Below the pieces are notes generated by a model, which was given only the letters and a program-made list of their open reading frames with translations, searched no databases and was not told the origin of the DNA. From assembly GCA_025454125.1 (NCBI GenBank), contig JALOPA010000146.1:1-6439 (forward strand): 6,439 nucleotides of DNA, in the 5' to 3' direction. Positions within the stretch are counted from its first letter, which is position 1. Each line of letters opens with the position of its first letter. Shown piece after piece: positions 1 through 6,439 of this stretch. The DNA comes from Thermodesulfobacteriota bacterium (GTDB lineage Bacteria; Desulfobacterota; DSM-4660; Desulfatiglandales; HGW-15). Made by a program: the position numbers and the translations under genes.

Positions 1-1
1 T

Positions 2-753
2 TTCAAGTACAACGACCTGGCTTCTCTCAAAGAGCTCTTGGACCGGTATCCCAGGGAGTTCGCCGCCGTGATCATGGAGCCCATGAACGTGGAAGATCCC
101 GCGCCAGGGTTCCTGGAGGGGGTCAGGGACGAAACGCACCGAAACGGCGCTGTGTTGATCTTCGACGAGATCATCACGGGGTTCCGTTTTTCTCTGGGAG
201 GAGCGCAAGAACTGTTTGGGGTGACGCCGGACCTGGCCGCCATAGGCAAGAGCATGGCCAATGGGTTCCCCATATCCGCGGTGGTCGGGAACAAGGACCT
301 GATGAGGGAAATGGAGGATGTGTTCTTCTCCTTCACCTTTGGGGGGGAGGCGATCTCCCTTGCCGCATCCATCGCTACGATCACTAAGATACGGGAGAAG
401 TCGGTCATCGAGGCCCTGTGGAAGACAGGAACCCGAATCATGGACAAGGTGAGAGCTCTGATTTCCGGTCACGGACTCAACACGGTTTTCTCGCTCAAGG
501 GGAAACCTCCCTGGAGCCTGCTTTTGATCAACGATCAGGCACAGGCAGCCTGTTTGTGCAGGAAATGCTCCTGCGAGGGATCCTGATCTCCGCCAGCCAC
601 AACGTGTCCTACGCGCACGGCGACAGGGACCTGGAAAAACTCTTCTCCTCGTACGATGAGGTCTTCGGGATGATTCGCAGCGCCCTGGACAACCGCACCG
701 TGAGAGAGAAGCTGATCGGCAAACCCATAGAACCTCTTTTCAAGATCCGTTGA
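2..753 (+). pseudogene. Class III PLP-dependent aminotransferase (glutamate-1-semialdehyde aminomutase-like), 5'-truncated by the window edge and apparently frameshifted
   Basis: The reading frame is open from base 2, so the N-terminus lies outside the window. Class III aminotransferase signatures are clear: the IFDEIITGFR motif whose Asp (codon 164-166) contacts the PLP ring nitrogen, and AIGKSMANGFP whose Lys (codon 248-250) would form the PLP Schiff base. Homology runs in frame 2 through KGKPPWSLL to about 525, after which that frame gives a Cys-rich tail unlike the family and stops at 584-586. The expected C-terminal end (LFVQEMLLRGI, then SHNVSYAHGD and a final helix) continues in frame 1 to the TGA at 751-753. 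One missing base, most simply in the TTTT run at 522-525, would join them as WSLLFDQRSGTGSLFVQEML. It could be a real inactivating mutation or a sequencing error. Related enzymes often sit beside nonulosonic acid genes, but their substrate there is not evident from sequence. The family call is firm; gene status is uncertain. Confidence 0.82.
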
Positions 754-1847
754 TGAGGGAGCACCGGGAGAATCGAAAGAAATCACTGGGCCTCATGCTC
801 ATTCGGGCGGATGCCTCTGCGACCCTTGGATCCGGCCATGTCATGCGATGCCTCGCCTTGGCCCAGGCCTGGAGGCGAGGGGGAGGAACGATTGCCTTTG
901 TCAGTGCCTGTGAGAGCGCTGCGGTTCGCGAGCAAATCCTGGCCCGAGGGTTTCCCCTCCACGACTGGGCCAATGCACAGGGAAAGGAAAACGATCCGGC
1001 ATTCCTGCGGGCGACGCTTGAGCCTCAAAGATCAGAGTCGGCTGTTCGACCCTGGGTTTGCCTGGATGGGTATCATTTTGATGCCTCCCATCAGCGAGCC
1101 TTCAAAGAAAAAGGCTTCGGTGTTCTGGTGATTGACGATATGGGAGACCGGGCCTGCACTCTTCCGGACATCCTCCTGAACCAAAACCTTCACGCAGAAA
1201 CCCTCTCTTACTCCTGTGGGCCGGGCACCACGCTGCTTTTGGGCTCTCGATACGCCTTGATCCGGGAAGAGTTCCGTGAGTGGAAAGACTGGGAAAGGCC
1301 TATGCCGGAGAAGGCGGACAAGGTCCTCGTCACGGTGGGAGGAGGAGATTCGCCGGAGGTGCTGGAAAAAATCGTGGCCGCGATCAGCAGGGTCCATCTC
1401 TTGGACCTGGAGGTCGTGGTGATTGCCGGGTCCGCTGCTGAACGTTTGGAGGCCCAAGTCAACTCCGGTGAGCGGAAGAAAAACCGGTTTCGATTCCTGG
1501 CGGGCACAAGCGCCATGCCCCAACTCATGGCATGGGCGGATGTGGCCGTCTCCGCCGCAGGCAGCACGTGCTGGGAACTGTGCTACATGGGTTTGCCGAG
1601 CCTCGTGGGGATCCTGGCGGACAATCAAGAGGGGATCGCTCAGGGTCTTGGAGACAAAGGTGTGGCCTTGAACCTCGGATGGTTCCATGAGGTGGACGAA
1701 GAAGAGATTGCCCGTTCCCTGGTCTCGGTCCTGACCGACGAAGGAAGACGAAAAGAGATGGGCCGGAAGGGAAAAGATTTGATCGACGGCTCGGGCGCCA
1801 GGAGGGTGTGTGACCAGATCGCGGCGAAAGACGGGAAGGGAGCGTAG
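753..1847 (+). CDS. pseG: UDP-2,4-diacetamido-2,4,6-trideoxy-beta-L-altropyranose hydrolase (PseG)
   Basis: PseG is a cytoplasmic enzyme that cleaves UDP from the 2,4-diacetamido altrose nucleotide sugar, giving the free sugar that PseI uses. The 364-residue protein has a two-domain GT-B (MurG-like) layout. The N-terminal motif RADAS with GSGHVMRC places His29 where the catalytic His of characterised PseG enzymes lies. VLVIDDMGDR and LNQN follow, then VLVTVGGGD opens the second domain, and the C-terminal SAAGSTCWELCYMGLP and ADNQEG segments match the UDP-binding region. The ATG at 753 overlaps the preceding TGA by one base, suggesting translational coupling. A shorter start at ATG 795 would put the protein beginning right at MLIRADAS, as many homologues do, but it has no better ribosome site. 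The C-terminus is followed in the same frame by a GNAT gene after a single TAG. Many bacteria carry these two as one fused protein. Confidence 0.93.
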   Translation: MREHRENRKKSLGLMLIRADASATLGSGHVMRCLALAQAWRRGGGTIAFVSACESAAVREQILARGFPLHDWANAQGKENDPAFLRATLEPQRSESAVRPWVCLDGYHFDASHQRAFKEKGFGVLVIDDMGDRACTLPDILLNQNLHAETLSYSCGPGTTLLLGSRYALIREEFREWKDWERPMPEKADKVLVTVGGGDSPEVLEKIVAAISRVHLLDLEVVVIAGSAAERLEAQVNSGERKKNRFRFLAGTSAMPQLMAWADVAVSAAGSTCWELCYMGLPSLVGILADNQEGIAQGLGDKGVALNLGWFHEVDEEEIARSLVSVLTDEGRRKEMGRKGKDLIDGSGARRVCDQIAAKDGKGA

Positions 1848-1853
1848 CGGCTG

Positions 1854-2315
1854 ATGGGGGAGAGCGACAAAGGGCCTATCCTTCTCAGAAGAGCTGCGCC
1901 GGAGGACTGTGACAAGGTGTGGCAGTGGAGAAATCACCCGTCGGTGAGGAGATTTTCAATCGACCCAGGAAAAATCAACCTCGAGCGTCACCGGGAGTGG
2001 TTTCAGCGGGTGTTGAAAAGCAGAAAACAGGTTCTGCTCATTGCTCTCAGGAATGAGGAAGAGGTGGGAGTCCTCCGCTTGGACTTCGATGAAAAGGCTC
2101 GTGCTGCGACCCTGAGCATCTATGTGAAACCGGGCAGGCATCACCGCGGGATCGGGACTGAGATGATGAAGGCGGGAGAGGGATGGCTCAGAGAAAAGAG
2201 ACCGTCCGTCAGAAGGGTGGTCGCTATGGTCAGAAGAGACAATGCGGTTTCGGCGAGGCTTTTCAGCAAAGCGGGGTTCAGGCCCGTCATTTCCGTATAT
2301 TCCAAGACCCTTTGA
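1854..2315 (+). CDS. pseH: GNAT-family N-acetyltransferase, probable PseH-role enzyme
   Basis: This 153-residue protein is a single GNAT domain. The N-terminal LLRRAAPEDCDKVWQWRNHPSVR is the usual first helix region of sugar-amine GNATs. Residues 71-92 form the central strands (VGVLRLDFDE, then LSIYV), and RHHRGIGTEMM at 95-105 is the acetyl-CoA pyrophosphate-binding loop. The end, with NAVSARLFSKAGF, is the conserved last helix and strand. Its position between pseG and pseI suggests it acetylates the 4-amino group of the UDP-4-amino-4,6-dideoxy-AltNAc intermediate (PseH step), before PseG acts. It looks closest to the GNAT domain that occurs fused to the C-terminus of some PseG proteins, rather than to stand-alone Campylobacter PseH; that comparison is from memory. 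The start ATG lies six bases after the pseG stop, with AAGGGAG at 1836-1842 as a possible ribosome site inside pseG. Re-initiation after pseG termination is likely. GNAT membership is firm; substrate is inferred from context. Confidence 0.85.
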   Translation: MGESDKGPILLRRAAPEDCDKVWQWRNHPSVRRFSIDPGKINLERHREWFQRVLKSRKQVLLIALRNEEEVGVLRLDFDEKARAATLSIYVKPGRHHRGIGTEMMKAGEGWLREKRPSVRRVVAMVRRDNAVSARLFSKAGFRPVISVYSKTL

Positions 2316-2335
2316 GGGGACGGAACTCCGGAGAA

Positions 2336-2341
2336 GGGAGG
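2336..2341 (+). promoter_or_regulatory. Strong Shine-Dalgarno site upstream of pseI
   Basis: GGGAGG is the strongest purine-rich ribosome site in the gap between the GNAT gene and pseI. It lies 5 bases before an in-frame TTG at 2347 but 17 bases before the ATG at 2359, so it bears directly on which pseI start is used. A weaker GGGG at 2349-2352 is better spaced for the ATG. Confidence 0.55.
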
Positions 2342-2358
2342 TTGCTTTGGGGACTGCA

Positions 2359-3411
2359 ATGATCCACAGCGTCACCATCGGAAACAGAAAAATCGGGGAG
2401 GGTCACTCCTGCTACATTGTGGCGGAGATGTCCGCAAATCACAACCAGAGCTACGATAGGGCGCTGGAAATCCTCCACGCGGCCAAGCAGTGCGGGGCCG
2501 ACGCCGTCAAAGTGCAGACCTACCGGCCGGACACCATTACCCTGGACTGCAACAACCAACACTTTCGCATTGAGGACGGCCCCTGGGCAGGGCAAACCCT
2601 TTACGAACTCTATGAGAAGGCCTATATGCCCTGGGAATGGCATGAGGGGTTGCTGAAGGAAGCGGAGTCCCTCGGCATGGCCCTTTTCTCCAGCCCTTTT
2701 GACTTCACGGCCGTGGATTTCCTGGAGGGGGTGGGAATCCAGGCGTACAAGGTGGCGTCCTTTGAACTGGTCGACTCCCCCCTGCTGGAACACGTTGCCT
2801 CCAAGGGGAAAGCGGTGCTGCTTTCCACAGGGATGTCGACTCTGGGAGAGATCGAGTGCGCCGTGAGCGCCATAAGAAAAAAAGGGAACGACCAGATCGT
2901 CTTGTTGAAATGCGTGAGTGCCTACCCGGCCAAACCGGAAGCGATGAACCTCAGGACGATCAGGAACATGGCGGAGGTTTTCGGGTGCCCGGTCGGGTTG
3001 TCGGATCACAGCCTGGGGTCCGAGGTTGCCGTGTGTGCCGTGGCCCTGGGCGCCTGCGTCGTCGAAAAGCACTTCACTCTATCCCGCCGCGAAGGCGGGC
3101 CGGACTCGGGCTTTTCCATGGAGCCCGATGAATTCAGAACCATGGTGGACGCGATCCGAAGCGCTGAAAAGGCCATGGGACAAGTGTCCTACGAAGTGAC
3201 AGCGGACGAGTCCAAGCAGAGGATTTTCCGCCGTTCTCTTTTTGTGGTCCGCGATGTTCAGGCAGGAGAGACGGTGACCTCCGACAATGTCCGATCCATC
3301 CGGCCCGCCTCCGGCCTGCCGCCTCACTACCTGGAGAGGATTCTGGGACGGGCCTTCAGACGAGAGGCTTCGAGGGGAACGCCCGTGACGCTGGATCTGA
3401 TCGATTTCTGA
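2359..3411 (+). CDS. pseI: Pseudaminic acid synthase (PseI)
   Basis: PseI condenses 2,4-diacetamido-2,4,6-trideoxy-L-altrose (the PseG product) with phosphoenolpyruvate to give pseudaminic acid in the cytoplasm. From ATG 2359 the protein has 350 residues, normal for the family. The NeuB-type TIM barrel covers about residues 15-270: IVAEMSANHN near the start, ADAVKVQTYRPDTITLD at 47-63, SAYPA, then SDHS (His217) and EKHF (His238). These two histidines have the 21-residue spacing of the Mn2+ ligands in NeuB. A C-terminal SAF (antifreeze-like) domain follows, ending with an RPASGLPP segment whose Arg (about 315) matches the substrate-contacting Arg of NeuB. The TITLDC and PWEWHE segments favour PseI over sialic or legionaminic acid synthases. 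The preceding gap is 43 bases. A TTG start at 2347 would add four residues and is better placed for the GGGAGG ribosome site. The gene ends the first tight run of genes. Confidence 0.93.
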   Translation: MIHSVTIGNRKIGEGHSCYIVAEMSANHNQSYDRALEILHAAKQCGADAVKVQTYRPDTITLDCNNQHFRIEDGPWAGQTLYELYEKAYMPWEWHEGLLKEAESLGMALFSSPFDFTAVDFLEGVGIQAYKVASFELVDSPLLEHVASKGKAVLLSTGMSTLGEIECAVSAIRKKGNDQIVLLKCVSAYPAKPEAMNLRTIRNMAEVFGCPVGLSDHSLGSEVAVCAVALGACVVEKHFTLSRREGGPDSGFSMEPDEFRTMVDAIRSAEKAMGQVSYEVTADESKQRIFRRSLFVVRDVQAGETVTSDNVRSIRPASGLPPHYLERILGRAFRREASRGTPVTLDLIDF

Positions 3412-3439
3412 TCCTGGAGAAAAACTTGAAAGACCTTAT

Positions 3440-3498
3440 CGGTTTAGCTTTTTGAAAGGGATGACCTTTCCCTGTGACTATTTCAAAAAGCTAAACTG
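3440..3498. repeat. Long inverted repeat (perfect 16-bp arms) in the pseI-amidotransferase gap
   Basis: The arms at 3442-3457 (GTTTAGCTTTTTGAAA) and 3481-3496 are exact reverse complements over 16 bases. In RNA the pairing would extend outward by a G-U and a C-G pair to 3440 and 3498. The 23-base interior (3458-3480) can add a short GGG/CCC stem (3458-3460 with 3470-3472). The element is clearly AT-richer than the flanking genes. No T-run follows either arm, so it is not a standard Rho-independent terminator. It could be a protein-binding operator, a processing or pausing hairpin, or a small dispersed palindromic repeat. The sequence alone does not decide between these. The rest of the 120-base gap (3412-3531) holds no other convincing feature except the ribosome site. 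Confidence 0.85.
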
Positions 3499-3524
3499 TT
3501 ACGAAAGACTGGTTTTGAAAGCAC

Positions 3525-3530
3525 GAGGAG
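3525..3530 (+). promoter_or_regulatory. Shine-Dalgarno site of the N-acetyl sugar amidotransferase gene
   Basis: GAGGAG lies immediately before tandem ATG codons at 3532 and 3535. The distance is 1 base to the first ATG and 4 to the second, so the second ATG may be the one actually used. The difference is a single residue. Confidence 0.6.
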
Positions 3531-3531
3531 C

Positions 3532-4752
<1,221 letters not shown>

Positions 4753-4758
4753 CGACCC

Positions 4759-5376
4759 TTGATCGGTATCGTGGACTACGGAATGGGGAACCTTCTTTCC
4801 GTCTACCATGCGGTGGACATGGCGGGAGGGGTTCCCCGCGTCTGCAGAGACCCCCGGGAGCTTTCGGAGGTAGAGCGCATCATCCTGCCTGGAGTGGGGA
4901 GCTTCGGCCAGTGCGTGGCCAATCTCAAAGAAAGAGGTTTTGCGGAGGCCCTCGATGAACAGGTGCTGAAAGGGGGGAAGCCCTTTTTCGGGATCTGCCT
5001 CGGCATGCAAGTGTTGGCCCGTCGAGGGTTCGAAGGAGGGGACTATCCGGGGTTAGGCTGGTTGGATGCGGATGTCGTATTGCTGAAACCCTCGGACCCC
5101 GCCTTGCGAGTACCGCAGATCGGCTGGAACAGTGTGACCTACCGAAAAGAAAGCCCTCTGTTTAAGGGCTTGCCGGCGGAGCCGGATTTCTATTTCGTGC
5201 ACTCCTATTTCATGCAATGCCGTGAACAAGGGGCCATTGAGGCAACCTGCGACTACGGGAGCATCCTTACGGTCGCGGTTCGAAAAGCGAATATCTTCGC
5301 CTCCCAGTTTCATCCGGAAAAGAGCCAGGAGTTCGGACTCAGGGTTCTTGAAAACTTCCTGAAGTGGAAACCCTAG
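4759..5376 (+). CDS. hisH: HisH-type glutamine amidotransferase subunit (glycan amidination paralogue)
   Basis: This is a class I glutaminase of the HisH family, 205 residues, the normal length. The catalytic triad is intact: Cys80 in GICLGMQ, and His185 and Glu187 in SQFHPEKS. The N-terminal IVDYGMGNLLSV, the oxyanion-region LPGVGSF (43-49) and VPQIGWN (118-124) are standard HisH landmarks. It would hydrolyse glutamine and send ammonia through the HisF-like barrel encoded next. Because it sits between an N-acetyl sugar amidotransferase and a HisF lacking the histidine-pathway Asp11, its job is most likely ammonia supply for sugar amidination rather than histidine synthesis (inference). The start is TTG at 4759, six bases after the upstream stop, with AGGAG at 4745-4749 giving a 9-base spacing. 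No in-frame ATG precedes the conserved N-terminus. Automatic annotation would probably call it imidazole glycerol phosphate synthase subunit HisH. Confidence 0.9.
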   Translation: MIGIVDYGMGNLLSVYHAVDMAGGVPRVCRDPRELSEVERIILPGVGSFGQCVANLKERGFAEALDEQVLKGGKPFFGICLGMQVLARRGFEGGDYPGLGWLDADVVLLKPSDPALRVPQIGWNSVTYRKESPLFKGLPAEPDFYFVHSYFMQCREQGAIEATCDYGSILTVAVRKANIFASQFHPEKSQEFGLRVLENFLKWKP

Positions 5377-5383
5377 GATCGCC

Positions 5384-6172
5384 GTGTTCAAGCAGCGCCT
5401 CATACCGAAACTGCAAATGAAGGCGACCTCCTTCGGTTCCTCCAAAAGGATGGTGTTGGTGACGACCGTGAATTTCAGGGAGGTCCTGGAGATCGGAGAT
5501 CCCGTGTCCCAGGCCAAGATCTATCAGGCCCAGTTCGCGGACGAACTGGTCTTCCTGGACCTCGATGCCTCGGCGGAAAACCGGAAGACCGTGGTGGAGG
5601 TGATCCGAAAAGCGGCACAGGAGATCTTCATGCCGATTACCGTGGGCGGGGGAGTCCGGTCCGTCGCCGATTTCCGGGAGCTTCTTTCGAACGGGGCCGA
5701 CAAGGTGAGCGTCAACACGGCCGGCGTCGAGGACCCGGACCTGATCCACAGAGCTTCGGAGGTTTTCGGCGCTCAGTGCGTGGTGCTCAGCATCGATTAC
5801 CGGAAGTCTGAAAACAGACCCTGCCGCGTCTGGACCCATGGCGGGAAGATCGAGACGAATCTCGATCCGTTGGAATGGGCGAAAGAGGGCGAAAGGAGAG
5901 GGGCCGGAGAAATCCTCCTCACCTCCATCGACCGAGACGGGACGCGTCAGGGGCTGGACTTGGAGATGACCCGGCGCGTTGCGGAGAGTGTCGCCATCCC
6001 GGTCATCACTTCCGGAGGATGCGGTCTGGCCTCTCATTTCATCGAAGGCTTCCTTGCGGGAAGGGCGGATGCCGTGTCCGCGGGAACCTACTTCTGCTTC
6101 AAGGATGAAAACCCCATGCAGACCCGATCACGAATCCGGAACGCGGGAATCCCGATCCGGCTCTTGACCTGA
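5384..6172 (+). CDS. hisF: HisF-family cyclase paralogue (AglZ/HisF2-type acetamidino modification protein)
   Basis: This 262-residue TIM barrel clearly belongs to the HisF family: FLDLDAS (57-63), the phosphate-binding GGG at 88-90, GADKVSVNTA (104-113), LTSIDRDGT (179-187) and SGGCG (210-214). True HisF needs two catalytic aspartates. The second is kept (Asp138, in LSIDYR), but the first, Asp11 in the usual CLDVKDG, is Gln11 here in the segment KLQMKA. The loop after it is about 8 residues longer than in Thermotoga HisF. This matches a HisF that conducts ammonia for sugar amidination and does not make imidazole glycerol phosphate. Asp106 and Lys107 keep the pair equivalent to the Asp98/Lys99 ammonia-gate region, in line with a working partnership with the HisH-like protein. 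The start is GTG at 5384, seven bases after the hisH stop, with AGGA (5375-5378) overlapping that stop. Family and likely role are well supported; the exact partner chemistry is inferred. Confidence 0.9.
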   Translation: MFKQRLIPKLQMKATSFGSSKRMVLVTTVNFREVLEIGDPVSQAKIYQAQFADELVFLDLDASAENRKTVVEVIRKAAQEIFMPITVGGGVRSVADFRELLSNGADKVSVNTAGVEDPDLIHRASEVFGAQCVVLSIDYRKSENRPCRVWTHGGKIETNLDPLEWAKEGERRGAGEILLTSIDRDGTRQGLDLEMTRRVAESVAIPVITSGGCGLASHFIEGFLAGRADAVSAGTYFCFKDENPMQTRSRIRNAGIPIRLLT

Positions 6173-6179
6173 GGAAGGG
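6171..6179 (+). promoter_or_regulatory. Shine-Dalgarno site of the distal GNAT gene
   Basis: GAGGAAGGG overlaps the last bases of the hisF-like stop codon and lies 9 bases before the GTG at 6189. It supports that GTG as the start and suggests coupling to hisF-like translation. Confidence 0.6.
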
Positions 6180-6188
6180 CGGCAGCGA

Positions 6189-6439
6189 GTGGAGATCATT
6201 TCCAGAGGCGCACGGCTTCCCATCATCAAGACCAAACGCCTGGTTTTGAGAGACATCCGGGTTGAAGACATCTCCAAGGACTATGTGGAGTGGCTGAACA
6301 ATCCGGAGGTGAACGGATCCTTGGAAATTCGCTTTGCTCCTCAAACCTACGAGGGCGTCAAGGCTTACGTGGAGTCCAAGCTGCGCGACACGAACACCAC
6401 AAAGCACTTCGGGATCTATGACCAGAAAGGGCAGAGGCT
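6189..6439 (+). CDS. GNAT-family N-acetyltransferase (RimJ/RimL-like), 3'-truncated by the window edge
   Basis: An open frame from GTG 6189 runs to the end of the window without a stop (83 full codons). The visible part reads as the N-terminal half of a RimJ/RimL-like GNAT domain: KTKRLVLRDIRVEDISKDYVEWLNNPEVN is the typical first strand and helix, followed by FAPQTYEGVKAYVESKLRD and then HFGIYD beginning the next strand. The acetyl-CoA-binding loop would lie beyond the edge and cannot be checked. A good ribosome site precedes the start, and the gap to the hisF-like gene is 16 bases, so it belongs to the same transcription unit. In this context it may acetylate or otherwise acylate an amino group of the nonulosonic acid or another sugar of the same glycan. 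It could instead be an alternative PseH, since two GNATs are present. The fold call is good; the substrate is unknown. Confidence 0.78.
   Translation, partial: MEIISRGARLPIIKTKRLVLRDIRVEDISKDYVEWLNNPEVNGSLEIRFAPQTYEGVKAYVESKLRDTNTTKHFGIYDQKGQR

Noticed and set aside
520..545. Programmed -1 ribosomal frameshift in the aminotransferase
   Set aside because: No X-XXY-YYZ heptamer in the correct phase and no obvious stimulatory hairpin was seen. A one-base indel is simpler, and the family is not known for programmed frameshifting.
1032..1937. A 301-codon open frame on the minus strand, plus similar long antisense frames at 2287-3072, 4285-5010 and 5339-6037
   Set aside because: They lie opposite clearly recognisable genes (pseG, pseI, the amidotransferase/hisH and hisF). 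Their translations are rich in His, Arg and Pro and show no domain motifs, and they are explained by GC-rich codon use on the other strand.
2359..3411. Sialic acid (NeuB) or legionaminic acid (LegI) synthase
   Set aside because: The family fold is shared, but the TITLDC and PWEWHE segments and the adjacent PseG point to the pseudaminic acid branch.
3452..3481. Sigma-70-like promoter: TTGAAA at 3452-3457 with GACTAT at 3476-3481
   Set aside because: The -35 match is good, but the -10 box matches at only three of six bases, and both boxes lie largely within the inverted repeat. There is no independent support.
3440..3498. Rho-independent terminator
   Set aside because: The stem is AT-rich and no run of T follows the second arm on either strand, so the structure is recorded only as an inverted repeat.
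4759..6172. Part of a histidine biosynthesis operon (hisH-hisF)
   Set aside because: No other his genes flank the pair, the HisF lacks Asp11, and the neighbours are nonulosonic acid genes and an N-acetyl sugar amidotransferase.

Overview
This window is part of a surface-glycan gene cluster for pseudaminic acid, a nonulosonic (sialic-acid-like) sugar. It appears to add genes for an acetamidino (amidine) modification. All seven genes lie on the plus strand and are tightly packed. The coding DNA is GC-rich (by eye somewhat above 55%), with GTG and TTG starts in use. This fits a GC-rich Gram-negative bacterium, and the style of the proteins is compatible with Desulfobacterota or a related group. 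That placement is a weak inference, because there is no rRNA or other phylogenetic marker here.

Layout. (1) Positions 2-753 hold the C-terminal part of a class III, glutamate-1-semialdehyde-aminomutase-like PLP aminotransferase. Its reading frame breaks once near 522-545. (2) 753-1847 is PseG, the UDP-sugar hydrolase. (3) 1854-2315 is a GNAT acetyltransferase in the PseH position, in the same frame as pseG and separated from it by one TAG codon. (4) 2359-3411 is PseI, pseudaminic acid synthase. (5) 3412-3531 is the only sizeable intergenic gap; it is AT-richer and carries a perfect 16-bp inverted repeat. (6) 3532-4752 is an N-acetyl sugar amidotransferase (WbpG/PseA type). (7) 4759-5376 is a HisH-type glutaminase. 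(8) 5384-6172 is a HisF-type partner in which the histidine-pathway catalytic Asp11 is replaced by Gln. (9) From 6189 to the window end is a second GNAT acetyltransferase, cut off by the edge.

How the genes work together (inference from known families). The GNAT completes the 2,4-diacetamido UDP-sugar, PseG removes UDP, and PseI condenses the freed sugar with phosphoenolpyruvate to give pseudaminic acid. The HisH-like enzyme would release ammonia from glutamine, the HisF-like barrel would pass it on, and the amidotransferase would use it with ATP to turn an N-acetyl group into an acetamidino group. The final GNAT may add another acyl group. PseB, PseC and the CMP-transferase PseF are not in the window and would be expected nearby, as would a glycosyltransferase showing where the sugar goes (flagellin, LPS or capsule).
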